Shown piece after piece: positions 40,695-50,241 of a stretch of 64,000 bases of DNA. Under the pieces are notes generated by a model. It was not told where the DNA came from, did no database searches, and was given only the letters and a program-made list of their open reading frames with translations. Origin of the DNA: Hwanghaeella sp965227365 (GTDB taxonomy: Bacteria > Pseudomonadota > Alphaproteobacteria > UBA8366 > Aestuariispiraceae); NCBI RefSeq assembly GCF_965227365.1, contig NZ_OZ245754.1:1736001-1800000 (forward strand), written 5' to 3'. The translations under genes were made by a program, and so were the position numbers. Positions within the stretch are counted from its first letter, which is position 1. Every line of letters begins with the position of its first letter.

Positions 40695-42245
40695 TTGCAA
40701 GCAGACCACTGGGCGTTCCAGTCGCGGGATTCCCTGACCATATTCGAAAATTCCGTCCTGCCGATCTGGGTTTTCGACGTGGACCGCCATGAAGTGTGGT
40801 GGGGCAACGCCAATGCGTTGAAATTCTGGCATGCGCAGTCGAAGGAAGAACTGATAGCCCGGGACTACTCGACCGATAGCGCGACCGTGCGCAAGCGGCT
40901 TCGCACGGTCGTGGACAATGTCCGTACCGGGATGACAACCGAAGATACCTGGACGCTTTATCCAAAAGGGGTGCCGACGCCGGTGCGTGGCCGGATGACA
41001 CCGGTTTTCATCGATACGGAGCGGCGCAACGCGATCCTTTTCGAAGTTCTGAAAATCGACAAGGAAGTGCTTGAGCAGACCGACCGCCGCCTTGTCGAAG
41101 CGACGCGTTATACCTCGGTAATGATCAGTTATTTCGGGCTGGACGGCCGGCTTCTTTCCATGAACCCGGCGGCAGTCTATGCATTCGGGCGCGGATTGAC
41201 GCGCATTGACAGCGATCGTTTCGTCGAGGCGCATTCCTTTCTGGCGCGGTTCAAGGACAGTGATCTGGGGCGCGCCCTGTTCGAACGGGCCAGACAGGGG
41301 GGCGAACCGTCCGGGGAATACGAACTTCGGTTCGGCCCGGAAGGGACGTGGCATCGGATCGACCTGCATCTGGGCCGCGACCCGATGAGTGGGGATGCCT
41401 GCATCATCTCGGTTGAGGAGGACGTTTCCTCGCTGAAGAAGGCGATGCTGGAACTGGAACAACTGAACCGCACGTTGGAAGACCGCGTCGCCGACCGGAC
41501 CCGTGAACTGCAGAAGGCGCAGTTGAAGGCGGAGGACGCCAACCGGGCGAAGTCCGACTTCCTGGCCAGGATGAGCCATGATCTCAGGACCCCGCTGAAC
41601 GCAATCCTCGGCTTCGCTCAGGTGCTGTCCTCCGACGACACGCATGACCTCGCCGCGAAGAACTTTCAAACCTATGGGCAGGATATCCAGTCCTCGGCGG
41701 AACGCCTGCTGGCGCTGGTCGACGATCTGCTCGATCTGTCCCGTATCGAAGCGGGCCAATTCCCGGTGACGCCGGAACCGCTGGACCTCATCGCGCTGCT
41801 GGATGAAACCCTGACCCTGTTCCGACCGGGATATCCGGAAATATCAATCGTGTCGGAGTACGCTGACCCGGTGGCCGGCACCGTGATATCCGACCGGCAA
41901 GGACTGACCCTGATCCTCACCAACCTGATTTCCAACGCCTTCAAGTTCACACCCGGGCAGGGGACGGTATCGGTTTCGGTCGAGGATGATGCCGCGGCGG
42001 ATGCGAAAGCGATCACCATCTCGGATACCGGGCGCGGGATTGCGCCGAAGGATCTGGCCCATGTCTTCGAACCCTATCGCCGGGGACGCGCGACGACGGC
42101 GCAACAGACGAAGGGAACGGGGCTGGGCCTGAGTATCTGCAACCGACTGGCCGGGGTGCTCGGCATCGATCTCAAGATCACCTCCGAACTCGGCGTCGGC
42201 ACGACCGCGACACTGGTTGTGCCGAACCGGTTGGCGGAAACCTAG
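40695..42245 (+). CDS. Soluble PAS-domain sensor histidine kinase
   Basis: 516 residues, no membrane segment. Two PAS-like domains (15-125 and 135-245) are followed by a coiled coil (245-285). HisKA has His295 in MSHDLRTPLNAILGF, and the HATPase has NLISNAFKFTPGQG, DTGRGIAPKDLAHVFEPY and GTGLGLSIC. The first PAS contains IWVFDVDRHEVWWGNANALKFWHA, typical of cytoplasmic small-ligand PAS domains. No response regulator is adjacent. It starts with TTG after GGGAGA at 7 nt. The stop overlaps the convergent molybdoenzyme gene by 4 nt. Confidence 0.87.
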   Translation: MQADHWAFQSRDSLTIFENSVLPIWVFDVDRHEVWWGNANALKFWHAQSKEELIARDYSTDSATVRKRLRTVVDNVRTGMTTEDTWTLYPKGVPTPVRGRMTPVFIDTERRNAILFEVLKIDKEVLEQTDRRLVEATRYTSVMISYFGLDGRLLSMNPAAVYAFGRGLTRIDSDRFVEAHSFLARFKDSDLGRALFERARQGGEPSGEYELRFGPEGTWHRIDLHLGRDPMSGDACIISVEEDVSSLKKAMLELEQLNRTLEDRVADRTRELQKAQLKAEDANRAKSDFLARMSHDLRTPLNAILGFAQVLSSDDTHDLAAKNFQTYGQDIQSSAERLLALVDDLLDLSRIEAGQFPVTPEPLDLIALLDETLTLFRPGYPEISIVSEYADPVAGTVISDRQGLTLILTNLISNAFKFTPGQGTVSVSVEDDAAADAKAITISDTGRGIAPKDLAHVFEPYRRGRATTAQQTKGTGLGLSICNRLAGVLGIDLKITSELGVGTTATLVVPNRLAET

Positions 42246-42940
42246 CCGTATCGTTCTTCCTTCCAGGGATCGCCGCGATGGTGATAGCCGCGGTTTTCCC
42301 AGTATCCGCCGGGATCGCCTTTCGTGAACCAGATTTGTTTCACCCATTTGGCGCTCTTCCAGAAATAGAGATGCGGGACCATCAGCCGGACCGGGCCGCC
42401 GTGATCCCGTGCAAGGGGGCGCCCTTCCCAATGGGTGGCGAGGAGGACGTCCTCCCGGCGCAGATCCGCAATCGATAAAGCGGTGCCGTACCCGTCGTGA
42501 CCTTTGAAAATGACGTGGGTCGCCTCGGTCAGCGGTTGCGCTCGGTTGAGCAGTTTGCTCATCGAAATGCCGCGCCAACGGTTGTCGAATCGCGACCAAC
42601 CCGTGACGCAGTGAATATCGGTCACACTTTCCTCTGGACCGAAGGCATTGAAACCGGGCCAGTCGACCCGACCGGGTGATCTGCACAGCCCGCCCCAGGT
42701 CAAAGTCCAGCTTTCGGCGTCGAGCAATGGCCGGGTGCCGAGGTCAAGCCTCGGAAAATCGGTGACAAGTTCCTGCCCCGGCGGCAGCCGTCTTGCGCCC
42801 GCCGGTGCGGCTTGGCCGGTCAGACGCTTGCCGGTTTCGGCCGCCCGGCGTTTCGCCGCGACCAAGCGCGGTTTTGGCGGTATCGGATCGTAGCCGGAAG
42901 ACCGCGTGATAGGCTGTCGAAATCGCTCGTAGCTGTCCAT
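42242..42940 (-). CDS. Sulfite-oxidase-like molybdopterin enzyme
   Basis: 232 residues of the oxidoreductase molybdopterin-binding (SUOX/YedY) fold. WTLTWGGLC, DIHC109VTGWSRFDNRWRGISM (the Cys that ligates Mo), FKGHDGYGTALSIADL, LATHWEGRPLARDHGGPVRLMVPHLYFWKSAKWVKQIWFT and the terminal GYWENRGYHHRGDPWKEERYG are all typical. No Tat signal or dimerisation domain is present, so this is the short cytoplasmic subgroup whose substrate is undefined. The gene is monocistronic and converges on the PAS kinase gene. Confidence 0.87.
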   Translation of the reverse strand: MDSYERFRQPITRSSGYDPIPPKPRLVAAKRRAAETGKRLTGQAAPAGARRLPPGQELVTDFPRLDLGTRPLLDAESWTLTWGGLCRSPGRVDWPGFNAFGPEESVTDIHCVTGWSRFDNRWRGISMSKLLNRAQPLTEATHVIFKGHDGYGTALSIADLRREDVLLATHWEGRPLARDHGGPVRLMVPHLYFWKSAKWVKQIWFTKGDPGGYWENRGYHHRGDPWKEERYG

Positions 42941-43223
42941 TCCGACCCCGCGTCCTGCGTGTTGAAGCTTAAAGCTACGAGGAATCTAGAGCGGCGTCAT
43001 GGATGCCACCACGCAAACATGCGTGAGCGTTGAAAGCGGATGGTCCAGTGCGCCGCGACAAGGGGCTTTTACGGCCCGCCGCATAGGTCTATAAGCGATT
43101 CAACGATAGGGCGGCGGGTGCATCGCAATCGACCGCAACCACAGGGGGCATGGACGACCGTAATTCCGGACAACCGGAACGGTTTCCGTCCGGCAAGTCT
43201 AGGATCCGGGGGTAAGTCGTTTC

Positions 43224-43997
43224 TTGATTACTATTGAGAACGTGTCGAAGTCGTTCGGCGGCGTGCAGGCCGTTTCCGGATGCAGTTTCACCATTCCAGA
43301 AGGTTCGATCACCGGGCTGATCGGCCCGAACGGGGCCGGCAAGACGACGCTGTTCAACATGATCGCCGGCGCTTTTGAGCCGACCTCCGGCAAGATCCTT
43401 TTCAAAGGCGAGGACATCACCGGGCTTTCCTCCGACAAGCTGTTTCACAAGGGCATCGTGCGGACGTTCCAGATCCCGCACGAATTCGACAAGATGACCT
43501 CGCTCGAGAATCTGATGGTCGTGCCGCCGGGACAGATGGGCGAGAACATCTTCAATACCTGGTTTCGGCCGGGGGCCGTCCGCGCGGAGGAAAGGGAAGT
43601 CCTGCGCAAGGCGGAAGAGGTCCTGGAATTCCTGCAATTAACCCATATCCGCGACGAGTTGGCCGGCAATCTCAGCGGCGGGCAGAAAAAGCTGCTGGAA
43701 CTGGGCCGGACGATGATGACCGACGCCAAGGTCGTGCTGCTGGACGAACCGGGTGCCGGGGTGAACCGGACGCTGCTGAAGAAACTGGCGGATTCGATCC
43801 GTCAGTTGAACGTGGAGAAGGGATACACCTTCGCGGTCATCGAGCACGATATGGACTTGATCTCCTCACTCTGCGACCCGGTGGTCTGCATGGCGCAGGG
43901 CAGCGTTCTGACCCAGGGAAAATTCGAGGACGTCCGTTCCGACGAACGTGTGCTGGAGGCCTATCTGGGCAGTTCCGCGCACGAAGCGGCGGAATGA
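43224..43997 (+). CDS. Liv-type ABC importer ATPase, LivG-like
   Basis: 257 residues. Walker A GPNGAGKTT (about 36-44), Q-loop region, signature LSGGQKKLLELGR, Walker B VVLLDEPGAGV and His switch VIEHDMDLI. Together with the second ATPase it powers branched-chain-amino-acid-type or amide uptake through LivH/LivM. It starts with TTG; no better start is in frame and MITIENVSKSFGG fits the family. First gene of a five-gene operon in the order G-F-H-M-K. The 283-base space upstream probably holds the promoter. Confidence 0.9.
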   Translation: MITIENVSKSFGGVQAVSGCSFTIPEGSITGLIGPNGAGKTTLFNMIAGAFEPTSGKILFKGEDITGLSSDKLFHKGIVRTFQIPHEFDKMTSLENLMVVPPGQMGENIFNTWFRPGAVRAEEREVLRKAEEVLEFLQLTHIRDELAGNLSGGQKKLLELGRTMMTDAKVVLLDEPGAGVNRTLLKKLADSIRQLNVEKGYTFAVIEHDMDLISSLCDPVVCMAQGSVLTQGKFEDVRSDERVLEAYLGSSAHEAAE

Positions 43998-44069
43998 TAC
44001 AAGCAAGATTTTCGACCCCATCGATATTTCGGGGATGACGGGGACGGGACTAGTGATGAAGGGTTTTGC

Positions 44070-44828
44070 ATGAGCGAGGTTTTGCTGCAGCTCCAGGACG
44101 TCACCGGCGGCTATGGGGAAGCGGATATTCTGCACAACGTGTCGATGGAGGTCGCCGCCGGGGAAGTGGTGGTGATCGTCGGCCCGAACGGGGCGGGCAA
44201 ATCGACGGCGATGAAATCGGTTTTCGGCCTGCTGAACGTGCGGGGCGGCAAGATCATTTTCGACGGCAAGGACCTGACGGGCCTGCGGCCGGACCAGGTG
44301 GTGCAGCAGGGCATCTGCTTCGTGCCGCAAACCGACAACGTCTTCCCAAGCCTTTCCGTGCACGAGAATCTGGAAATGGGCGCCTATTTGCGCGACGACG
44401 ATATTTCGGGGTCGTTGGACCGGGTCTATGAGCTGTTTCCGCCGTTGAAGGAAAAACGCAGGCAGGCCGCCGGCACGCTTTCCGGCGGGCAGCGCCAGAT
44501 GGTTGCGATGGGTCGCGCCCTGATGCTGGACCCGAAACTGCTGCTGTTGGACGAACCCACCGCGGGGCTCAGCCCGCTCTACATGGACCAGATTTTCGCC
44601 ATCGTCCGGCAGATCAACGCGCAGGGCGTCGCCATCCTGATGGTGGAACAGAACGCCAAACAGGCGCTCGGCATCGCCGACCGCGCCTATGTGTTGGTCG
44701 ACGGCGAAAACCGGCATGACGGGACGGGGCATGAGTTGCTGCACGACCCGGAAGTCGCGGAAATGTTCCTGGGCGGCGGCAAGTCGGGCAAGAACGACGG
44801 TTCCGAAGCGGAAGGGGCCGGCGCATGA
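44070..44828 (+). CDS. Liv-type ABC importer ATPase, LivF-like
   Basis: 252 residues. Walker A GPNGAGKST, signature LSGGQRQMVAMGRALM, Walker B LLLLDEPTAGL, and VEQNAKQAL with the switch residue typical of LivF proteins. The C-terminal tail is short and acidic (KSGKNDGSEAEGAGA). It follows LivG after 72 nt and overlaps the permease gene by four bases (ATGA). The two ATPases form a heterodimer on the cytoplasmic face. Confidence 0.9.
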   Translation: MSEVLLQLQDVTGGYGEADILHNVSMEVAAGEVVVIVGPNGAGKSTAMKSVFGLLNVRGGKIIFDGKDLTGLRPDQVVQQGICFVPQTDNVFPSLSVHENLEMGAYLRDDDISGSLDRVYELFPPLKEKRRQAAGTLSGGQRQMVAMGRALMLDPKLLLLDEPTAGLSPLYMDQIFAIVRQINAQGVAILMVEQNAKQALGIADRAYVLVDGENRHDGTGHELLHDPEVAEMFLGGGKSGKNDGSEAEGAGA

Positions 44829-45760
44829 TCATGGAATTCGTCAATTTCTATTTCATTCCGGGACTGGTGCTCGGCTGTATCTATGCGCTGGGCGCGATCG
44901 GGGTGACGCTGACCTTCGGTATCCTGCGCTTCGCCAACTTCGCCCATGGCGAGGTCATGATGGTCGGCGCGTTCCTGACCTGGACCTGCATGGACCTGAT
45001 GGCCGGGGCGGGGCTGGGGCTGCACCCGTTGATCGCCGCGATTCCGGCGGTGGTCATCGCCGTCGCGCTGTCGGTCTTCGTCGACCGCTATTTTTACCGG
45101 CCGTTCCGGAAAAGCTCTCCCATCATCGTCGTCATCGCCAGTTTCGGCATGATGTTGATCCTGCGCAGCCTGGTGCAGGTCATCTGGGGACCGAACCAGA
45201 TTACCTTCGTCAAAGGCATCGCCAAACCGAACGGGGCGATCCGCGAAGCGACGTCGGATATGGGGCTGATGATCCTGGTTCCGGACAAGCATCTGTTCAT
45301 CATGATCGGTACGATCGTGATCATGCTGGTCTTCAACTACATCCTGACCAGCACCCGAACCGGCAAGGCGATGCGGGCGGTTTCCGACAATCCTGACCTG
45401 GCCCGCACCAGCGGCATCAACGTGGAATCGGTGATCCGCAACACCTGGGTGATCGGCGGTTTCTGTGCCGTCGCGGCGGGCGTGTTCCTGGCCATGGATA
45501 CACAGTTCATCGAATCCACCATGGGTTTCCGCATCCTGCTGCCGATTTTCGCGGCGGCGATCCTGGGCGGTATCGGCCGGCCCTTCGGCGCGGTCGCGGG
45601 CGGTTTGATCATCGGGCTGGCCGAGGAGCTGGTGGCCTATCCCTGGATCGGGGATTCGCCGCTGATCAGTCCCGGCTACAAGAGCGGCGTCGCCTTCATG
45701 ATCATGGTGGTGATGCTGATCGTCCGGCCCAGCGGGCTGTTCCGCGGCAAGGTCTTCTAA
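44825..45760 (+). CDS. Liv-type ABC importer permease, LivH-like
   Basis: 311 residues with about eight membrane helices. GCIYALGAIGVTLTFGILRFANFAHGEVMMVGAFLTW at the N-terminus is the LivH hallmark. ISTRTGKAMRAVSDNPDLARTSGINVESVI, the cytoplasmic loop that contacts the ATPase, and GILLPIFAAAILGGIGRPFGAVAGGLIIGL follow. One of two permeases forming the channel. It is coupled to LivF by an ATGA overlap and separated by 16 nt from LivM. Confidence 0.9.
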   Translation: MIMEFVNFYFIPGLVLGCIYALGAIGVTLTFGILRFANFAHGEVMMVGAFLTWTCMDLMAGAGLGLHPLIAAIPAVVIAVALSVFVDRYFYRPFRKSSPIIVVIASFGMMLILRSLVQVIWGPNQITFVKGIAKPNGAIREATSDMGLMILVPDKHLFIMIGTIVIMLVFNYILTSTRTGKAMRAVSDNPDLARTSGINVESVIRNTWVIGGFCAVAAGVFLAMDTQFIESTMGFRILLPIFAAAILGGIGRPFGAVAGGLIIGLAEELVAYPWIGDSPLISPGYKSGVAFMIMVVMLIVRPSGLFRGKVF

Positions 45761-45776
45761 GGGGAGGGGCGAGGAT

Positions 45777-46850
45777 ATGGATCAAGCACTCGGACTTTTC
45801 CTTTACGGCATGTCGTTGCTGGCCATGGGCGGCATCTACTCCATCCTGGCGCTGGGACTGAACGCGCAATGGGGCTTCGCGGGGTTGTTCAACGCCGGCA
45901 TCGCGGGTTTCGCGGCGGTCGGCGCCTACACCTATGCGATCCTGACCACGGCGGACAGCCCGTTCCACTATGGCGGCCTCGGCCTGCCGCTGGTGGTCGG
46001 TGAACTCGTCGCCATGGCGCTGTCCGGCGTCATCGCGGGCGTGATCGGTGCGATCTGTATCCGGCTGCGGGCGGATTACCTTGCCATCGCCACCATCGGG
46101 ATCGCGGAAATCATCAAGCTGATCCTGAAGAACGAAACGGCGCTGACCAACGGGCCGCGCGGCATCAACAAGATCCCGCGGACCTGGGAACATCTGACGG
46201 AGGAACGGTTCTATTCCTCCTGGCCGATGTCCATGTTCAATACGCCGGAAGGCTGGTCCGCCTTTTTCGACAGTCTGCCGGCCTGGTGGTGGCAGCCCTT
46301 CTTCGCGGGCACGGTCATCGTGATCATGCTGATCTTCTATTTCCTGCTGGAACGCGCGCGTCTGTCGCCCTGGGGCCGGATGATGGCCGCCATCCGCGAC
46401 AACGAGATCTCCGCGCGCGCGGCGGGCAAGGACGTCACCGGCCGCCGGATCGAAGCCTTCATCCTGGGGGCGGTGATCATGGGCATGGGCGGTGCATTGC
46501 TGGCGCAGCATCTGCGCCTGATCGAACCGACAAACACTTTTGACCCGGCGAAGATGACCTTCCTTGTCTGGGTGATGCTGATCGCCGGCGGATCCGGCAA
46601 CAACCGGGGCGCGATCTTGGGCGGTTTCCTGGTCTGGGTGCTGTGGTCCGGATCGGAATTGATGATCAAGGGCAGCATCGACATCATCGCCAGTGTCTTC
46701 TCCGATTGGGACCCCGCGATCCTGCAAACCAGGGCCGGCTTCCTTCGGATGCTTTTAATTGGGTTGCTCTTGCAACTAGTATTGCAAAAGTACCCAGGTG
46801 GGATCCTGCCTGAGAAACGACCCGCCGTTTCGGGCAGGAAGGAAAGCTAG
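45777..46850 (+). CDS. Liv-type ABC importer permease, LivM-like
   Basis: 357 residues. ILALGLNAQWGFAGLFNAGIAGFAAVGAYTYAIL, RADYLAIATIGIAEIIKLIL, the coupling loop LSPWGRMMAAIRDNEISARAAGKDVTGRRIEAFILGA and MTFLVWVMLIAGGSGNNRGAILGGFLVWVLW are characteristic of LivM. About eight to nine helices; the loop between 135 and 180 (NETALTNGPRGINKIPRTWEHLT) is longer than in E. coli. It pairs with the LivH-like permease. GAGGAT lies upstream of the ATG. Confidence 0.9.
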   Translation: MDQALGLFLYGMSLLAMGGIYSILALGLNAQWGFAGLFNAGIAGFAAVGAYTYAILTTADSPFHYGGLGLPLVVGELVAMALSGVIAGVIGAICIRLRADYLAIATIGIAEIIKLILKNETALTNGPRGINKIPRTWEHLTEERFYSSWPMSMFNTPEGWSAFFDSLPAWWWQPFFAGTVIVIMLIFYFLLERARLSPWGRMMAAIRDNEISARAAGKDVTGRRIEAFILGAVIMGMGGALLAQHLRLIEPTNTFDPAKMTFLVWVMLIAGGSGNNRGAILGGFLVWVLWSGSELMIKGSIDIIASVFSDWDPAILQTRAGFLRMLLIGLLLQLVLQKYPGGILPEKRPAVSGRKES

Positions 46851-46872
46851 CGGGGAATAGGGAATAAGAGTC

Positions 46873-48063
46873 ATGAAGCGTATTCTGTTTGGAAGTCTCG
46901 CCGCCGCCATGCTGGTGGCCGGCAGCGCTCAGGCGCAGGTAAAGGTCGGCAACGCCATGGCCGTTACCGGTCCGATCCCCGATCTGGTGGCGCCGATGGT
47001 TGCGGCCGTCGACCTCGCCGCGAAACACATCAACGATCAGGGCGGTGTTCTGGGGCAGACCTATGAAATCGTCCGCGCCGACAGCGCCTGCGATCCGTCC
47101 GCCGCCGTCGACGCCGTAACCAAGTTGATCAACGTCGACCAGGTGCTCGGCATTCTGGGCCCGGTCTGCTCCGGCGCCACGATCGCCCAGGCCGAATCGG
47201 TCTCGATCCCGGCGGGTGTCGTCACCCTGTCGGTTTCCGCCTCCTCGCCGGCGATTACGTCGATGGAAAGCGGCACCGATCTGGTGTTCCGTGCCGCCGC
47301 GTCCGATGCCTATCAGGGTGTTGCGCTGGCTGATTTGACGCTGGCCAACGGCATCAAGGAAATCGCCGTTTCCTACGCGAACGATGATTACAACGCCGCG
47401 ATCGCCCAGGTCTTTGCCAAGGTCTATGCGGAAAAGGGCGGCAAGGTCGTCGCCATGGAAGCGCATGAGCCGAACAAGGCTTCCTATCGTTCGGAAGTCG
47501 CGACGCTCAGCAAGGGCACGAATGCTCTGGCGCTGTTCGCCTATTACGGTTCCAGCGGCATCACGATCATGCGGAACTCGCTTGAAACCGGTGCTTTCGA
47601 CACCTTCATCGGTGCCGACGGCATGCTGGCCCAGGAAGTCATCGACCAGATCGGTGCGGAAAACCTGAGCAACGCCACGTTCACGACCTCGGCTTCGGAC
47701 GACACCACCGACGCCTATAAGGCCTGGAAGGCTCTGGCGGATGCAGCGGGCGTTCCGGCCGCCGATCCGTTCGTGCCGAACTCCTACGACGCGACCTTCA
47801 TGATGGCCATGGCGATCGAGAAGGCCGGCTCCGCCGACCGCGGCAAGATCGCCGCGGCTTTGCGCGAAGTCGCCAACGCGCCGGGTGAGATCATCCTGCC
47901 GGGCGAATGGGCCAAGGCGAAGAAGCTGATCGCCGAAGGCAAGGACGTGAACTATGTCGGCGGCGCCGGCCCGCAGGATTTCGATGAAAACGGCGATGTC
48001 CAGGGGTCGTTCTCCAAGAACACGGTTGTCGGCGGCAAGTGGGTTGCCACGCTGATCAACTAA
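46873..48063 (+). CDS. Liv-type periplasmic substrate-binding protein
   Basis: 396 residues with a signal peptide (MKRILFGSLAAAMLVAGSAQA, cut before QVKVGN). Type I binding fold of the Peripla_BP_6 family: AKHINDQGGVLGQTYEIVRADSACDPSAAVDAVTKLI, GPVCSGATIAQAESVSIPAGVVTLSVSASSPAIT, YANDDYNAAIAQVFAKVYAEKGGKVVAMEAHEPNKASYRSEVA. It captures the ligand for the transporter encoded just upstream. Ligands of relatives include branched-chain amino acids, amides and aromatic acids, and the pocket does not settle which. It ends before a strong terminator. Confidence 0.9.
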   Translation: MKRILFGSLAAAMLVAGSAQAQVKVGNAMAVTGPIPDLVAPMVAAVDLAAKHINDQGGVLGQTYEIVRADSACDPSAAVDAVTKLINVDQVLGILGPVCSGATIAQAESVSIPAGVVTLSVSASSPAITSMESGTDLVFRAAASDAYQGVALADLTLANGIKEIAVSYANDDYNAAIAQVFAKVYAEKGGKVVAMEAHEPNKASYRSEVATLSKGTNALALFAYYGSSGITIMRNSLETGAFDTFIGADGMLAQEVIDQIGAENLSNATFTTSASDDTTDAYKAWKALADAAGVPAADPFVPNSYDATFMMAMAIEKAGSADRGKIAAALREVANAPGEIILPGEWAKAKKLIAEGKDVNYVGGAGPQDFDENGDVQGSFSKNTVVGGKWVATLIN

Positions 48064-48094
48064 GCTTGCTTCCGGCTTGCTTTGAGTTCGGGAA

Positions 48095-48124
48095 ACGCAG
48101 GGCTTCGGCCCTGCGTTTTCTTTT
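48095..48124 (+). terminator. Intrinsic terminator of the liv operon
   Basis: A perfect 9-bp stem (ACGCAGGGC / GCCCTGCGT) with a stable TTCG loop is followed by TTTTCTTTT, 31 nt after the binding-protein stop. Confidence 0.92.
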
Positions 48125-48285
48125 GTGTTATCCACAGCTTTTGCGCCCGGAAGGGGCAGTTGACCTTTGTCCGGTCCGGCCCGGTCCCGTATAGTCGCCG
48201 CCACGCGCAAAGCGCATCGAACAGATTGAACGAAGCAACGGCGCCGGGTTTGTCCCGGGCGCCGGGAAATAGGTTGGAGAGGGTC

Positions 48286-48801
48286 ATGGCCGGCAGCGTC
48301 AATAAAGTCATCTTGATCGGAAATCTCGGACGCGATCCGGAAGTGCGCACCATGCAGAACGGCGGCAAGGTGGTGAACCTGTCGCTGGCGACATCGGAAA
48401 CCTGGAAGGACCGTGACGGCAACCGGCAGGAACGCACCGAATGGCACCGGGTCGTGATCTTCAACGAGCGCCTGGGCGAAGTGGCCGAGCGTTACCTGAA
48501 GAAAGGGTCCACGGTCTACATCGAAGGCAGCCTTCAAACCCGCAAATGGACCGACCAGTCGGGGCAGGAAAAGTACTCGACTGAGGTCGTTCTGCAACGC
48601 TTCCGCGGTGAGCTTACCATGCTCGGCGGTCGTGGAGACGGCGGTGGCGGCGGTTATGGCGGTGGCCAGGGCGGCGGTTACGACGACGGTTATGCCGGCG
48701 GCAGTTCCGGCGGTTCGGGCAGTGGCTACGGCGGGGGCGGCCAGGGCGGCGGGTCCGGGCCGGACTACTCCCAGGACCTGGATGATGAAATCCCGTTCTG
48801 A
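48286..48801 (+). CDS. ssb: Single-stranded DNA-binding protein
   Basis: 171 residues. The OB-fold (1-110) starts MAGSVNKVILIGNLGRDPEVRTMQNGGKVVNLSLATSETWKDRDGNRQERTEWHRVV, with the conserved aromatic residues. A Gly-rich linker (about 115-160) and an acidic tip ending DDEIPF follow, the site where partner proteins dock. It coats single-stranded DNA during replication, repair and recombination. The ATG at 48286 has GGAGAGGG upstream, ruling out the longer in-frame extension. Terminators on both sides make it a single-gene unit. Confidence 0.97.
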   Translation: MAGSVNKVILIGNLGRDPEVRTMQNGGKVVNLSLATSETWKDRDGNRQERTEWHRVVIFNERLGEVAERYLKKGSTVYIEGSLQTRKWTDQSGQEKYSTEVVLQRFRGELTMLGGRGDGGGGGYGGGQGGGYDDGYAGGSSGGSGSGYGGGGQGGGSGPDYSQDLDDEIPF

Positions 48802-48824
48802 TCGATTTCAGTAGATTGATTTAA

Positions 48825-48855
48825 AAAGCGCGCCGCCGATGGCGCGCTTTTCTTT
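48825..48855 (+). terminator. Intrinsic terminator after ssb
   Basis: The stem AAAGCGCGCC / GGCGCGCTTT with a 6-nt loop (48825-48850) is followed by TCTTTT, 23 nt beyond the ssb stop. Confidence 0.9.
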
Positions 48856-49006
48856 TGAGCGGTAGGTCCACTGGGTGCCAATTTACGCTTTGATCACATA
48901 CCCGTGATTGTGATGGTACTCACGCACCGTGGCTGAAGGCTTTGGTACTTTAATTGCTAATGGGGTGCTAGGGGCAGAAAGGTTCAACGATCCGTAGGGG
49001 AACCCG

Positions 49007-49978
49007 ATGCTGAACGACTACCGTGCACTGATCAGCGCCGATGCCGAGGAGACGAAGAAGTTTCTTGCTGCCAGGGACATGGTATTGGCCGCCTCCGGCG
49101 ACCCGCACGACCGGGACGCGCCCTTTCACGCTGAAATCAACATCTTCGAAACGGACGATTTCCGCATAGCTTATGTCCAATCCGGGTCGGAACTCCATGT
49201 GGACTTTTCCGAGGATTGTTACCGGTATCGCATGCTCGTACCGCTGCACGGGGACATGGGCGTCGCGTTTCCCGACCGATCCCATCCCTGCACGCGGGAA
49301 AGGACAGTCATCGTCTCCCCGGGCGTGCCGCACAAGATGTGGGCCAAGCGCGGGGCGATGCTCCTTTTCATTTCCTTCTCTGTCGCGGCCGTTCGAAAGC
49401 GCTTCGCCGCGCTGACCGGTGCGCCGGCGATGGAGGAGGTAATATTCGATCAGGAATTGGACCTGGGAGCCGGGGCGGGCAGTATGGTTCTGCAGGCGGT
49501 GCGCCTGATCGTGGAAGAAATCGACGCAGGGGGCGTCAGTCTGTCCGATCCTTGGCGTTTGGCGCATTTTGAGGAAACCGTTCTATCGTCGCTTCTGCTT
49601 TACCACCCGCATAGCCATAGGGATCAATTGAGGCAGCAGCGGACATCGCCGGCCAGTAAAGATGTCCGGGCGGTTATCGCCCATATCGACAGCAATCTCG
49701 AAGCGCCGGTCCGGCTCGCAGATCTGGTTCATGTCGCGGGCGTCTCGCAAAGCAGCTTGAACAACAACTTCCGGGCCTTCACCGGGATGTCGCCGATGGC
49801 CTACCTGCGGCAGGCGCGGCTGATTGCCGTGCGCCAGGCCTTTCTCAGCGGCGATGCGGAGTCGGTGACTGCCTGTGCCATGAGATATGGATTTACCCAT
49901 ATGGGCCGGTTTTCATCCGCCTATGCCAAGGCCTTCGGTGAGACGCCCTCAAAAACGCTGACGAACGGCCGGCGTTAG
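49007..49978 (+). CDS. AraC-family transcriptional regulator
   Basis: 323 residues. The N-terminal sensor (about 15-195) resembles the AraC-binding-like cupin domain (RYRMLVPLHGDMGVAF, VSPGVPHKMWAKRGAMLLFISFS). The C-terminal double HTH (about 215-318) has VRAVIAHIDSNLEAPVRLADLVHVAGVSQSSLNNNFRAFTGMSPMAYLRQARL and YGFTHMGRFSSAYAKAFGETPS. The ATG follows GTAGGGGAA. It stands alone, with no obvious target gene; the downstream VPLPA protein gene, 263 nt away, is a possible target. Confidence 0.88.
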   Translation: MLNDYRALISADAEETKKFLAARDMVLAASGDPHDRDAPFHAEINIFETDDFRIAYVQSGSELHVDFSEDCYRYRMLVPLHGDMGVAFPDRSHPCTRERTVIVSPGVPHKMWAKRGAMLLFISFSVAAVRKRFAALTGAPAMEEVIFDQELDLGAGAGSMVLQAVRLIVEEIDAGGVSLSDPWRLAHFEETVLSSLLLYHPHSHRDQLRQQRTSPASKDVRAVIAHIDSNLEAPVRLADLVHVAGVSQSSLNNNFRAFTGMSPMAYLRQARLIAVRQAFLSGDAESVTACAMRYGFTHMGRFSSAYAKAFGETPSKTLTNGRR

Positions 49979-50241
49979 TTAGCCGAGCCTGCCGGCCAAG
50001 GTCACTTTCTCTTATCTCCCATACGCCCCCTGTTTCGCCTTGGAGGCGCTTGCTTGTGGCCGTGGCTGAGCGGCCCTGGACCGCCGGATTCGCCATCCAA
50101 TAACATCGTTATTTTCTTGGAAGAAACGGATAGAGGCTACTCGAAACGTCATATCGCAAAGCGGTTTTCCCATACGAAACTACCTTTAGCCGTCGGGATT
50201 GGCGCAGGGGCGTTTTAACACCCGAAGATAAGGAGAAACGA

